This document shows positions 11,468 to 20,539 of a stretch of DNA of 64,000 nt, piece by piece. This DNA comes from Gramella sp. AN32. GTDB taxonomy: Bacteria > Bacteroidota > Bacteroidia > Flavobacteriales > Flavobacteriaceae. Numbering within the stretch: the stretch's first letter is position 1; every line of letters starts with the position of its first letter. The position numbers were made by a program, and so were the translations under genes. A model generated the notes under the pieces. It was given only the letters and a program-made list of their open reading frames with translations. It did not search any database and had not been told where the DNA came from. The stretch lies in assembly GCF_023718305.1 (NCBI RefSeq), contig NZ_QEYO01000007.1:1-64000 (forward strand). Direction: 5' to 3'.

Positions 11468-11971
11468 ATGAGCATACCAAAAATGATATATATTATTACA
11501 ACTGGTGGCACCATCGAAGGACTGGATTATATAGATGGTAAAGGAATCACCCAATCAAACATTACTATTCAAGGTTTTCTTGAGAAAGCAAATATAGATT
11601 TTGATTACACCATTGAAAGTGTACTCAAAAAGGATAGCAGAGCTATAACAGATGAGGACAGAGCGCAGTTGGTTTGGAAGATTAAAGAATCTGCCGCGAC
11701 AAAGATTTTAATTACTCACGGTACTTTCACGATGGAAGATACCGCAAAATATATAGGAAAACTCAACCTGAATAAAACCATTGTACTGGTTGGGTCTTTC
11801 ATTTTAGGTTCATCTGCAGAGACAGATGCACCGTTTAATTTAGGCTATGCACTGAGCTCATTACAGCTTCTAAAACCGGATGTTTATATTGCTATGAACG
11901 GAAAGATTTTCAATTGGAACAATGTTTCAAAAAATTTAGAAACCAACAAATTTGAGCGCAATGACCAATAA
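11468..11971 (+). CDS. Half-length asparaginase-like protein
   Basis: This 167-residue protein matches only the N-terminal domain of type I/II L-asparaginases. Residues 11-16 read TGGTIE, with the nucleophilic Thr region. Residues 83-92 read THGTFTMEDT, corresponding to HGTDTMEDT of true enzymes with the catalytic Asp replaced by Phe. Full asparaginases are about 330 residues and use both domains, so asparagine hydrolysis is doubtful. A nucleotide- or ligand-sensing role is possible. It is followed 5 bp later by the membrane LuxR-type regulator, so the two probably form one transcript. Confidence 0.7.
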   Translation: MSIPKMIYIITTGGTIEGLDYIDGKGITQSNITIQGFLEKANIDFDYTIESVLKKDSRAITDEDRAQLVWKIKESAATKILITHGTFTMEDTAKYIGKLNLNKTIVLVGSFILGSSAETDAPFNLGYALSSLQLLKPDVYIAMNGKIFNWNNVSKNLETNKFERNDQ

Positions 11972-11976
11972 TATAA

Positions 11977-12891
11977 ATGTTTGGCACATCAATACATTGG
12001 ACCACATTCTTCTATCTTTTAACAGATACGGTCATTGTATTGCTCACGTTTTATTTTTCGAGAAGAAATACACGTAGTAGCCTTAGACGCTTTCTATATC
12101 TAGGCATCTTATTCATTGCCTACAATGCAACTGGCGGTTTTTTACCCGTCAGCAATTTCCCTGGCCCATTCATACTACAATATATCATTACGTATGGCGT
12201 GGCTATTGCATTGTGCGTTTACATTGTTTACTACCTTTACAAAGAATATGATATCGTTGTATTAAAATTCAACTCTTCGATTAGAAATCTTGCATTGTTG
12301 GCAAGTGGCAGTTACGTTGTTCTTTTTTTGATGCCTTATTTTCTGACGGATTCATTGGATGCATCTCGCTTTCTTTTTACGATTCCCATATCCGTATTGG
12401 CCTTTATATTTCTCATTATTTTCTATCGTCGTATTTCCAATCCAAGCAACCCGAATGCCTTTATCTTAAGGCGAAACAAACTGTCTATGGTAAGTGTAGC
12501 AAGTATAGCCCTGTTACCCATCTGCACCGTAATAGGTGATTATCAATGGATAACCTTTACCGTAATGAACTTGGCTTTTTTTGCCATTACAGCCATAGAG
12601 GTAGACAGGTATCTGTACTTTTTGGAAAACAATACCCGAATGTATGAAGTGTTTGCCCTGAAGAAAAAACAACGCGAAGAATCTTTAGAGCGCAAGATAA
12701 TCTATGAGGATTTAACCCGACGGGAAATAGAAGTAGCACTTTCAATACTAAGCAATTTAAGTTATAAAAATATTGCCAAAGACCTGTTCATTGCCGAAAG
12801 CACCGTATCAAAACACGCCTCAAACATCTTCAAAAAAACTGGTGTGAAGAATCGCCGTGAATTCTTAAAGCGATTTCGTAAAAAAAGATGA
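11977..12891 (+). CDS. Membrane-bound LuxR-type regulator
   Basis: This 304-residue protein has about seven hydrophobic segments in its first 220 residues. A charged coiled linker (ALKKKQREESLERK) comes next. A LuxR/GerE DNA-binding domain ends the protein (LTRREIEVALSILSNLSYKNIAKDLFIAESTVSKHASNIFKKTGV). A sensor embedded in the membrane with a cytoplasmic HTH is the simplest reading. It is placed between the asparaginase-like gene and RteC. Two CCGTA-N6-TACGG dyads lie just after its stop and may be targets of this protein or of RteC. Confidence 0.8.
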   Translation: MFGTSIHWTTFFYLLTDTVIVLLTFYFSRRNTRSSLRRFLYLGILFIAYNATGGFLPVSNFPGPFILQYIITYGVAIALCVYIVYYLYKEYDIVVLKFNSSIRNLALLASGSYVVLFLMPYFLTDSLDASRFLFTIPISVLAFIFLIIFYRRISNPSNPNAFILRRNKLSMVSVASIALLPICTVIGDYQWITFTVMNLAFFAITAIEVDRYLYFLENNTRMYEVFALKKKQREESLERKIIYEDLTRREIEVALSILSNLSYKNIAKDLFIAESTVSKHASNIFKKTGVKNRREFLKRFRKKR

Positions 12892-12912
12892 GAAAATTAC
12901 CTCGGAAAGAAT

Positions 12913-12938
12913 CCCTGTGAATTCAGCGTCTCACAGGG
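12913..12938 (+). terminator. Hairpin after the LuxR-type gene
   Basis: CCCTGTGA and TCACAGGG form a perfect 8-bp stem with a 10-base loop, starting 22 bp after the stop codon. Only a short T run follows, so termination is likely but may be weak. Confidence 0.55.
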
Positions 12939-12941
12939 TTT

Positions 12942-12979
12942 CCGTAGAAAAATACGGCACGTTCCGTAATTAAATACGG
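12942..12979. promoter_or_regulatory. Tandem CCGTA-N6-TACGG dyads
   Basis: Two identical-arm inverted repeats (CCGTA, six bases, TACGG) sit at 12942-12957 and 12964-12979, spaced 22 bp apart. They lie between the LuxR-type gene and rteC and resemble tandem operator sites on one face of the DNA. Related ACCGT/ACGGT dyads recur after rteC. Confidence 0.5.
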
Positions 12980-13166
12980 TGAGTTTTCCTTGTACGTTTA
13001 CGAAGTAAAATTATTTTAGTGAGAGTTCCATAAAATACACCAATGAGCCACAAAATAAATGACCCGTGGCATTCATTTATACCGTTTTGCAGGACTATGA
13101 TTTCATCAAACCAACCGTAACAACTAAATCCCATTTCTATGGTTTCATATCAAAAAACACCTGCTT

Positions 13167-14003
13167 ATGGACTTTCGATTATTAACACAACAACTAAAAA
13201 AAGAACTCAATGATATAAAACTTCAAAATGAGAGCATTCTTGAAAGGGCACACCGTTCAATTGGGCTATGTCGTGATTCATTGAGCACACTTAAAAAAGA
13301 GGTCTTGGCACAAGGCTTTGAATCCATACAAGAAGAAATCCATTTTTTCAAGGTAATTAAACAAGTTGCGCTCGTTGAGTTAATTTATTTTTCTGAAATC
13401 CATTCTTTTGAAATCCAATTCCCAAAAATCGACCTAAAAAGCCAGCTTAAATCCATCAAAAAGAAAAGCAACAAACTCAATCGATTCTTTCTCTACAATC
13501 TCGATTTTGGCAGGTATATCGAGTCTGGACAAACCCACTTTGACAAAGAATATTACACTCGTGATTATCTCAATGGATACCATATCACACTTTCCAGATT
13601 CTACTTCCAGGACCCAGAATTTTGTACAGCAAGAGATATGTTGCTCGGCAAGTACAATGCCTATAAATCCTTGACAAAATATTTAGTGGACAAGCAAAAT
13701 AGATTGAAGAACGGACTGAATGGAAATGAGATTTCCGTTTCTAACACCGAAAAAATGCATTGGCCTTTCAGTAATACGGACTATGTGGAACTCATTTATG
13801 CGCTTCACGCTAAAGGGCTTGGCGCTAAAAACAATCTGAGCATTGTTAAAATTTCAGATAATTTAAGCCAGCTTTTTGATGTTGAGCCAAAAGACATCTA
13901 CAAAACCTATCAGGACATCAAATACAGGAAAAAAAGCCGGACGCTTTTCCTTGATGAGCTGTCCACTTCCCTTCTTTCTGAAATGGACAGAAGCGAGAAA
14001 TAG
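13167..14003 (+). CDS. rteC: RteC-family regulator of conjugative element excision/transfer
   Basis: This 278-residue protein matches the RteC family. In CTnDOT-type elements, RteC activates excision genes as the last step of a regulatory cascade. The N-terminal half is helical, with FKVIKQVALVELIYFSEIHSFE near residue 70. The C-terminal part contains WPFSNTDYVELIYALHAKG and ends in a helix-turn-helix-like segment (NLSQLFDVEPKDIYKTYQDIKYRKK). Its position just before an excisionase-like gene and the replication/transfer genes fits that role. No RteA/RteB two-component pair is visible; the LuxR-type membrane protein may take that place. Confidence 0.85.
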   Translation: MDFRLLTQQLKKELNDIKLQNESILERAHRSIGLCRDSLSTLKKEVLAQGFESIQEEIHFFKVIKQVALVELIYFSEIHSFEIQFPKIDLKSQLKSIKKKSNKLNRFFLYNLDFGRYIESGQTHFDKEYYTRDYLNGYHITLSRFYFQDPEFCTARDMLLGKYNAYKSLTKYLVDKQNRLKNGLNGNEISVSNTEKMHWPFSNTDYVELIYALHAKGLGAKNNLSIVKISDNLSQLFDVEPKDIYKTYQDIKYRKKSRTLFLDELSTSLLSEMDRSEK

Positions 14004-14050
14004 TAGCTTGTACCAGCTATTTATACTTCTAATCCAAAGGTTAAAAAAAG

Positions 14051-14200
14051 ACCGTAGTACGGTTGACCTACGGTGATTTCATTTTGCCTTATTTACCATA
14101 AAATTCAGTTCGTTTTGAGTGTAAGTTTCGGAATTAACTCTATTAAATAATACCAAATCACACCAAAATTCAAGATGTTAAATTTTCACCGTACCACGGT
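14051..14200. promoter_or_regulatory. ACCGT/ACGGT dyads in the gap after rteC
   Basis: The 321-bp gap between rteC and the HTH gene contains ACCGTAGTACGGT at 14051-14063, nested in a 7-bp perfect stem ACCGTAG/CTACGGT (14051-14074). It also contains ACCGTACCACGGT at 14188-14200. The arms match the dyads at 12942-12979, which suggests a shared binding protein. I see no gene in this gap. Confidence 0.45.
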
Positions 14201-14324
14201 CGTACTGGGGAAGAAAATCCATTAATCCACATCAAATTTGTAGAACGAAAGTCAAATTGGGTCAGGGGCTATCAAATTAGTTGACAGCGATGCGATAGTC
14301 CCTTTCTTTTAAAATCCTTCTATT

Positions 14325-14609
14325 ATGCCGACAAGTATCATTACCACAGACGACCTTCGGGAATTCAAGATGGAATTGCTCGATGACATTAAAAAGCTGC
14401 TAACCAATCAAACCAAAGGAAAGCTCAAAAAATATCTCAAATCTTCGGAAGTAATGGATTTGCTTCAAGTAAGTCCAGGCACGCTTCAAAATCTTCGCAT
14501 CAATGGCACATTACCCTACACAAAGGTGGGCGGCATTATCTATTACGATGCAGAAGAAATTCAAAAGGTTATGGATGCCAACCGTGTGCACCACGCATTA
14601 AATTCCTGA
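14325..14609 (+). CDS. Excisionase-like helix-turn-helix protein
   Basis: This 94-residue protein has a C-terminal HTH_17/MerR-like domain: YLKSSEVMDLLQVSPGTLQNLRINGTLPYTKVGGIIYYDAEEIQKVM. The N-terminal part is a short helix. Proteins of this size and fold in Bacteroidota conjugative elements act as recombination directionality factors or small regulators. It is followed 4 bp later by the replication-type gene. Excision function is inferred from family and context. Confidence 0.75.
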   Translation: MPTSIITTDDLREFKMELLDDIKKLLTNQTKGKLKKYLKSSEVMDLLQVSPGTLQNLRINGTLPYTKVGGIIYYDAEEIQKVMDANRVHHALNS

Positions 14610-14613
14610 TGTT

Positions 14614-15366
14614 ATGAACTACATAAAGCTACTCAATGCGGCTTTTGAAACGTTCTATTTTGATGACCGCCTAAATCCTACCCATATAAGTCTGTATATG
14701 GCGCTGTTCCAAGAATGGAACAGTTGCCGTTTTATGGACGAATTCTACGTAAACCGCAGGGAACTGATGCGAGTGGCCAAAATTGGCTCAAAATCTACCT
14801 ACCATCGATGCATAACCGAGCTTCACACTTGGGAATACCTATCCTATTTCCCGTCCAACAATCCATACAAGGGCAGCAAAATCAAGATGTCCATTATTGG
14901 GACAAGTGATGAACCAGTTTCGGGACAGTACAATCCCATATTGGAACAGCTTGCGGAACAGTACTATCCCAGAGGTGTACCGCTTGAAGGACACCACCAT
15001 CCCAAAAATGGACAAGTAATGAACCAACACCGTCCCACCAATGGACAAGCATTGGTATCTAATACAAACAATACCAAACAAGAAAACTATATAAAACAGC
15101 CAAAGGACTGTCTGGCTGTCGTTGATTTTTTTGAAGAAAAGAATTTTGATAAAGCTGAAGCTGAAAAGTTCTACCAGCACTACGCTGACCGAGATTGGCA
15201 AACAGGCGATGGTGAACCGATTCGCGATTGGCGAGCTGTGGCCATCAATTGGATGGACAGGACAGAATTATTTGACGCTGAAAACAAACCAAACAAAAAA
15301 CGAACGTCCCAAATCAAGGACAACTTGCGAACCACTAAAACAAAAGACTATGGACAACCCCTCTAA
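14614..15366 (+). CDS. Replication/plasmid-type wHTH protein of the element
   Basis: This 250-residue protein has an N-terminal winged-helix-like half: LNPTHISLYMALFQEWNSCRF, then RRELMRVAKIGSKSTYHRCITELHTWEYLSYFPSNNPYKGSKIKM. A low-complexity middle follows, then a helical C terminus (AVVDFFEEKNFDKAEAEKFYQHY to DWRAVAINWM). The C-terminal motif is the DnaD-like helper type seen in phage and element replication proteins. It overlaps the DnaC-like ATPase start, as a replication initiator/loader pair would. Confidence 0.6.
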   Translation: MNYIKLLNAAFETFYFDDRLNPTHISLYMALFQEWNSCRFMDEFYVNRRELMRVAKIGSKSTYHRCITELHTWEYLSYFPSNNPYKGSKIKMSIIGTSDEPVSGQYNPILEQLAEQYYPRGVPLEGHHHPKNGQVMNQHRPTNGQALVSNTNNTKQENYIKQPKDCLAVVDFFEEKNFDKAEAEKFYQHYADRDWQTGDGEPIRDWRAVAINWMDRTELFDAENKPNKKRTSQIKDNLRTTKTKDYGQPL

Positions 15367-16012
15367 AATTACCGAAGGCGGCGTGGAATATTCGCTGGGA
15401 AAATTTGATGGGAAAAGCGTGTTATACGACTTCCCTAAAATTTTGATTTACCTGAATGCCAAAGGCAAGCTATTGTTTGGTAAAAAGTTTAGGATTTATG
15501 ACGAGGACAAAGGCATTCTGTTGAAGCTCTGTTCTTATTTCATAAAGGACAAGGAAAATTGCGAAACCTACGGCATCGACGTGGATAAAGGCATCTTGCT
15601 TTCTGGACCGGTAGGTTGTGGAAAGACCAGTTTAATGAAATTGCTACGGCATTTAGTACCCTTGCAACGACCTTACGAAATGATTCCCTGTCGGAATGTC
15701 ACATTTAGTTTCAATCATCTTGGCTTTAAAACGGTTGAGGAATATGGCAACACCAAATTTTATTGTTTTGATGATTTGGGTGTCGAACCCGCTGGAAGAT
15801 TCTACGGTAAAGATTTGAACGTTATGGGCGAAGTGCTATTATCGCGATATGAGCTCTATCTCGATACCAAACGAAAAATCAAGACCCACGCCACAACCAA
15901 TCTCAACGCCGAGGAATTGGAAGAACGTTATGGTAACCGAGTCCGTAGCCGTATGCGGGAACTCTTTAATTTGATTGCTTTTGATAAAGGGGCTGGGGAT
16001 AAAAGGAAGTAG
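15350..16012 (+). CDS. DnaC-like ATPase
   Basis: The protein is 220 residues from the ATG at 15350, which overlaps the previous gene by 17 bp. A longer in-frame start lies inside the neighbour and encodes non-homologous sequence. It has Walker A GPVGCGKTS (near residue 80), Walker B FYCFDDLGVE, and a sensor region KIKTHATTNLNAEELEERYGNRVRSRM. This is the helicase-loader/IstB-like AAA+ pattern. It probably loads a replicative helicase on the excised circular element together with the upstream protein. Confidence 0.8.
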   Translation: MDNPSKITEGGVEYSLGKFDGKSVLYDFPKILIYLNAKGKLLFGKKFRIYDEDKGILLKLCSYFIKDKENCETYGIDVDKGILLSGPVGCGKTSLMKLLRHLVPLQRPYEMIPCRNVTFSFNHLGFKTVEEYGNTKFYCFDDLGVEPAGRFYGKDLNVMGEVLLSRYELYLDTKRKIKTHATTNLNAEELEERYGNRVRSRMRELFNLIAFDKGAGDKRK

Positions 16013-16013
16013 C

Positions 16014-16112
16014 TCAATTTCTGAAGGACTTATACAGCAGAATCACTTCTGAGATGAATTGTAACACAATATCCTTTAAGCTCTTGGTTAACTCTAAAAA
16101 TAGTTCTTTCAT
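16014..16112 (-). CDS. Possible 32-aa peptide
   Basis: A small ORF starts 4 bp after the amidase stop on the same strand: MKELFLELTKSLKDIVLQF and 13 more residues. It is amphipathic and would fold as a single helix. It fills nearly all the space before the convergent ATPase stop. No family is recognised, and its length makes chance likely. Confidence 0.3.
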   Translation of the reverse strand: MKELFLELTKSLKDIVLQFISEVILLYKSFRN

Positions 16113-16116
16113 AATA

Positions 16117-16749
16117 CTAATATTTTTGAAGGGATTGTAATATGGTCATTGCAATAGGTTGGATGCCATTGGAATCTGAAATATACTTGCCTTCATCCTC
16201 ATTACTCAAAAATCCCAATTCCAAAAGTACAGAGGGACAATCATCAATAGTTTCCCGAAGCACCTGAAAGTTGGCAAACTTTACGCCTCTACTTTCAAAA
16301 CCCAACTGCTTATTCAAGTCAGCTTGCAACTGAAATGCCAACCAAGGAGCGTCATTACTATATTCAGATTTCTGATTTGCTACATACACTTCCACACCTC
16401 TCGCATTTGGATTATCCGAATGGTTACTATGCAAGGACACAAACAAATCAGCTTTAAGGGCTTTAGCCAACTTCGTTCTATCAAATAAAGAAATGAGCGT
16501 ATCGGTGTACCTGGTCAAGTAAATATCTAAAGGGGTATCTAATTCATTATTTAGCTTCAGAATGGCATTTGCAATATTGAGCGCAACATCCTTTTCTTGG
16601 ATGCCATTTATACCGATTGCACCCGAATCTTTTCCACCGTGTCCAACATCAATTACAATTCGTTTTTGAGTACTCGTTTCCTGTCCGAAAACGATGCACA
16701 TTTTCAAAAGCAAAAAGACAAAACTGACGTTTTTGAGCACTTTTTTCAT
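16117..16749 (-). CDS. N-acetylmuramoyl-L-alanine amidase
   Basis: The protein is 210 residues from the ATG that opens a signal peptide (MKKVLKNVSFVFLL to CIVFGQ). The Amidase_3 domain cuts the bond between muramic acid and the peptide stem. Zinc ligands and catalytic Glu are visible: VIDVGHGGKDSG, VSLHSNHSDNP and LLELGFLSNEDE. Conjugative elements often carry such an enzyme to open the cell wall for the transfer channel. It is transcribed opposite to the tra operon across a 189-bp divergent gap. A chromosomal housekeeping role is the alternative. Confidence 0.85.
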   Translation of the reverse strand: MKKVLKNVSFVFLLLKMCIVFGQETSTQKRIVIDVGHGGKDSGAIGINGIQEKDVALNIANAILKLNNELDTPLDIYLTRYTDTLISLFDRTKLAKALKADLFVSLHSNHSDNPNARGVEVYVANQKSEYSNDAPWLAFQLQADLNKQLGFESRGVKFANFQVLRETIDDCPSVLLELGFLSNEDEGKYISDSNGIQPIAMTILQSLQKY

Positions 16750-16938
16750 TTTCAATTTTCGGGTTATCAACAACTTCACTTCAAAAATCCATAGCATTTG
16801 ATGCCAAATAATAGCAACGGAATTCAAACAAAACCAAATAATATTTTATACACAAATATTTGATTTTCAGTTATTTATATTCAAATATATGTAAATTTCC
16901 CATAGCGAAAACAACACAAAAATTTAAACTGTTACGTT

Positions 16939-17226
16939 ATGAAAAAATCACTTTATTTAGCATCCTTTCTTTCGCTCTTATCCACTTCGCTATTTGCTCA
17001 AATTGGTGGCATTGAAGATTCCGTTAACGATGTGGGCGATACCATCAGGACCGTATTTCCCATTTTACTTGGTGTCATTTTCCTTGTTGGTTTCCTCTTT
17101 AATGCAGGCCATTTCTTTGGCGAAAATGCTGACCTTAAAAAAGGGATTACCCGAGTTCTCGTCTTTGTTTTGATTGCCGGTGCGGTAGTCGGCATCTTCA
17201 CTTACCTCATAGGAATTGTTGTGTAA
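16939..17226 (+). CDS. traE: TraE-family conjugation protein (DUF4134)
   Basis: This 95-residue protein has a signal peptide (to SLFAQ) and two membrane segments around residues 39-57 and 72-93. This is the VirB2-like pilin-sized layout of TraE in CTnDOT-type systems. It opens the tra operon, and the next gene starts immediately after its stop. Confidence 0.88.
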   Translation: MKKSLYLASFLSLLSTSLFAQIGGIEDSVNDVGDTIRTVFPILLGVIFLVGFLFNAGHFFGENADLKKGITRVLVFVLIAGAVVGIFTYLIGIVV

Positions 17227-17511
17227 ATGAAACGGTTCGAGGTCTATAAAAACATCAGGAAACGGGCGGTTATTTTTGGGCTGCCCATTTCCCTGTTTGC
17301 CTTAATGATGGTTTCCATACTCGCATCGCTTTTGGTAATTATTTTCTCTTTCAGCTTCGGGATGATTATAGGTGTACTGGTTTTTAATGCTGGGCTTTAC
17401 GTGGCATTGACGAGAATAACCCATAACCCACAGCTATTTCAAACTGTCAATGCATTCCCTAAAATTATCAGCAACAAAAGAAATTTAGGTTTCAACTATG
17501 AACAAGATTAA
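17227..17511 (+). CDS. traF: TraF-family conjugation protein (DUF4133)
   Basis: This 94-residue protein has two hydrophobic segments near residues 16-37 and 38-58, plus the typical C-terminal region RITHNPQLFQTVNAFPKIISNKR. It corresponds to VirB3-like TraF. It abuts traE and overlaps traG by 14 bp. Confidence 0.88.
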   Translation: MKRFEVYKNIRKRAVIFGLPISLFALMMVSILASLLVIIFSFSFGMIIGVLVFNAGLYVALTRITHNPQLFQTVNAFPKIISNKRNLGFNYEQD

Positions 17512-19900
17512 CCTTTCTAAATATCAACCCATTGCAGATATTCAGGACAATATCGTGTTTGCCAATAATGGCAATGTGGTTTTGTGCTATGAAGGGAATT
17601 TGCCAGAAATCTATTCTTTATCCGAAAAGGATTTTGAGGATATGCACGGTGCTTGGTTTCAGGCTCTGAAATCATTGCCTGTTGGGACTGTGGTTCACAA
17701 ACAGGATATCTACCTCAAGAAATCCTATACTTCAGAACAGCTTCCTAATACAACCTTTCTGGAAAAAGCAACACACGAACATTTTAAAGGTCGTGGATAC
17801 ATAAAACATAAGTGTTATCTGTTCTTCATTTTGACCAAGAACAAGGCACTTAATAATTCAAAATATGTTAATCCTTTCAGAAAAGTTTCAAAGGGAATCG
17901 TGCAAGAACTGGATGACAACGTTAAGAGCTTTGTCAACTCGGTAAGTGATTCTGTTTCGTTTATCAATAATAGCCGAAAGATGGAATTCATTTCGCTTAA
18001 GGCGAAAGAGATTCAGCAACTCACAAATGGCTACTTCAATGGCTTCAACGAAGGTTTTGACACCGACATCATATTAGAAAAGAAAAGCGTCAATATTGGC
18101 GAAAACCATTTTGATGCCCTGGCCATCAATAGCGAACTGTGCTTTGGCGAAAGTGTACAAAGTAGCAAGACCAATGAGAAATTCACTTCAGACGAATTTG
18201 TGTTTCATCAAGGGTTTATTGATGGTTTGGGGCTTACGCTTAACGAAAATCATATCGTAAATCAGATTCTCTATCTCGACGACAAACAGAAGTGGCGCAA
18301 GCTACTGGATAAGAAAATCGAGGAACTCAACAAAAGCTCAAATTTTGGTTCACAGAATAAAGTGGTACTTGGTAAAATCCAGCACATCCTTGACCAAATC
18401 AATGCCGATGATAATGCACGGATTATTCGAGGTCATCTTAATGTGGTGTATTGGGCAAAGGACAAAAAGAGCCTCGATTCCATTACCTCAAAAATTAAGA
18501 CCGAGTTTAAGGAACTGGACATCATCCCATATTATCCAAGAGGCGAAGAGCGAAAGAATTACATCCTGAATAGCTTCTGCTGTTTCTCTTCCAACTTTTC
18601 AAACAACGATTTGTACGTAACGGATTTGAAGCACGCACTTTGCCTGTTCATTAATAATACCAACTACAAATCTGATAATACCGGAATCATCTTCAATGAC
18701 CGAGAGCATAACATTCCTGTACTGAAAGATGTTTGGGACGAACGAAAGAAACGCATCAAAGCTCGGAACTTTGCCATTTTTGCACCAACGGGCGAAGGCA
18801 AATCGTTCCTTGCCAATAACATACTGCGCCAATATTTTGAAAGTGGCGTTCGCTTGGTTATTATCGATTTGGGTGGATCCTACACCAAGTTTGCCAAACT
18901 CTATCCTGAAAAATATACCGTGCTTCGCTATGAAAGTGGAAAGAACTTGGGCATCAATCCATTTTACATCAGCAATTCAAATGACCTCACACCGGAACGA
19001 TTAGAGGATTTATCGGTGTTCCTATTTGAACTTTTTGCTTCTGATTTAAAGGTGACCAAGGCACAGTCCGTTTCCGTTAAAAAGATACTGCGCCATTATT
19101 ACGACAGCACTTCAGAAAACCATTCTCTGGATGGCTTTTACAATTTTATAGAAAGGAATCAAGAAAATCTTCTTGACACCCTTAAAATCCATCCCGACTA
19201 CTTCAATATTACGAGTTTTTTGCACGTAATGTCTGAATACGTCGGTGATGGTCTATATAGCTTTCTTTTTGAGGTCAGTGAAGACCAAACCTATAAAATC
19301 GAGGACAAACGTCTGATTGTTTTTGAACTTGATGAAGTCAAGGACAACAAGGAAATCCTATCGGTTATGTTGAAGCTTATTAAGTCAGCCATACAACGGA
19401 CCATTTGGAAGAACCGTGCTGAAAAAGGTATCATCCTGTTCGATGAGTTTGCCAAGCAGCTGAAGTTTGAAAACGTTCTGGAAAGTGTGGAATTCTACTA
19501 TCAGGCTATCCGTAAACAGAATGGTGCGATTGGCATCATCCTACAATCCATCAATCAACTGCCCAACAATTCCACCTCGGCAAGCATCCTTGAAAATACG
19601 CAGGTCATCTATAGCCTGAACAATGAAAAAGGCTATACCGAACTGGTCAAACGCCTCAATCTGTCCAGCCACGACCTGAACCAGTTAAAATCCATCAAGA
19701 ACAATCTTACAGGACCTCGCAAGTACACGGAGATGTTCATCAAAATAGGAAAAGAAAGCAACATTTTTAGGCTCGAAGTTCCTAAGGAAGTGTATGCAGC
19801 TTATCTAACCGATGGACAGGAAAACGAGGCCATAATGGCCATTTATGAAAAGACCCAAGATATGGAGAAAGCTATCATTGAATTCACATCTAAAACATAA
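17498..19900 (+). CDS. traG: TraG-family conjugation ATPase (VirB4-like)
   Basis: This 800-residue protein is the energising ATPase of the type IV channel. Walker A (APTGEGKSF) is near residue 430 and Walker B (GIILFDEFAK) near residue 650. The N-terminal domain is the TraG-N region of Bacteroidota elements. The length is full and no frame break is seen. It overlaps traF by 14 bp and is followed 4 bp later by traI. Confidence 0.92.
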   Translation: MNKINLSKYQPIADIQDNIVFANNGNVVLCYEGNLPEIYSLSEKDFEDMHGAWFQALKSLPVGTVVHKQDIYLKKSYTSEQLPNTTFLEKATHEHFKGRGYIKHKCYLFFILTKNKALNNSKYVNPFRKVSKGIVQELDDNVKSFVNSVSDSVSFINNSRKMEFISLKAKEIQQLTNGYFNGFNEGFDTDIILEKKSVNIGENHFDALAINSELCFGESVQSSKTNEKFTSDEFVFHQGFIDGLGLTLNENHIVNQILYLDDKQKWRKLLDKKIEELNKSSNFGSQNKVVLGKIQHILDQINADDNARIIRGHLNVVYWAKDKKSLDSITSKIKTEFKELDIIPYYPRGEERKNYILNSFCCFSSNFSNNDLYVTDLKHALCLFINNTNYKSDNTGIIFNDREHNIPVLKDVWDERKKRIKARNFAIFAPTGEGKSFLANNILRQYFESGVRLVIIDLGGSYTKFAKLYPEKYTVLRYESGKNLGINPFYISNSNDLTPERLEDLSVFLFELFASDLKVTKAQSVSVKKILRHYYDSTSENHSLDGFYNFIERNQENLLDTLKIHPDYFNITSFLHVMSEYVGDGLYSFLFEVSEDQTYKIEDKRLIVFELDEVKDNKEILSVMLKLIKSAIQRTIWKNRAEKGIILFDEFAKQLKFENVLESVEFYYQAIRKQNGAIGIILQSINQLPNNSTSASILENTQVIYSLNNEKGYTELVKRLNLSSHDLNQLKSIKNNLTGPRKYTEMFIKIGKESNIFRLEVPKEVYAAYLTDGQENEAIMAIYEKTQDMEKAIIEFTSKT

Positions 19901-19904
19901 TATT

Positions 19905-20537
19905 ATGAAATCAAAGATTCACGAATACCAAAACAACTATTTGGCGATGAGCAAAACGAAAATCAAAACAATTTTGTTGGGGTTAATCCTTATGATTGCC
20001 ATTTTATCGCCTGGCGGTGCTACCGCCCAAGGAATGCCTACCTATGACAACACCAACTTTATCAGCTTGGTAAAGCAATTGGTGGAATCCGGGAAGCAGA
20101 CCGCCCAACTTATCAAGTCCGTTAAATTCCTCAAGGATGCCAAGGAAAGCATCGAGAAAGTCTCCAATGTAGTCAGACAACTTAGGGCTGTGGAAGAAAT
20201 TGGAAGAAACAACCAACGTCTTATTGAGGTAATGCAAAATGACTTGCAGGATATTCTGAACTCACCCTATATCAAACCCGATGAAGTGGCCAGGGTGTCC
20301 GAATCCTTTAACACCATTGTCCAGAATTCCTTGGACACAATGGACTTCATTGACGAAATCCTGTCCAGCGACTACCTCAAAATGAGCGATGCCGAACGTG
20401 CAGAAATATTAAAGCAAAAGGAAACCGAGTCCAAGGAAATGGTCTCCGATATCACCATCCGGACCAAACGCTATCGGGATATAATTTCTTTCCGAAAAAT
20501 GCAGGATAAAATCAATAACCGCGAAACAGAATACTAA
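19905..20537 (+). CDS. traI: TraI-family conjugation protein (DUF4141)
   Basis: The protein is 210 residues from the ATG at 19905. An inner ATG at 19947 would place the signal peptide (TILLGLILMIAILSPGGATAQ region) nearer the start and is a fair alternative. The mature part is helical and coiled-coil-like (ESIEKVSNVVRQLRAVEEIGRNNQ), as in VirB5-like periplasmic channel components. It sits between traG and traJ with spacings of 2-4 bp. Confidence 0.8.
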   Translation: MKSKIHEYQNNYLAMSKTKIKTILLGLILMIAILSPGGATAQGMPTYDNTNFISLVKQLVESGKQTAQLIKSVKFLKDAKESIEKVSNVVRQLRAVEEIGRNNQRLIEVMQNDLQDILNSPYIKPDEVARVSESFNTIVQNSLDTMDFIDEILSSDYLKMSDAERAEILKQKETESKEMVSDITIRTKRYRDIISFRKMQDKINNRETEY

Positions 20538-20539
20538 AG

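Noticed and set aside
16828..16938. Bacteroidota promoter motifs (TTTG / TAnnTTTG) in the divergent gap before traE
   Set aside because: Several partial matches occur in this very AT-rich stretch, but none has both boxes at the right distance, so no site is called.
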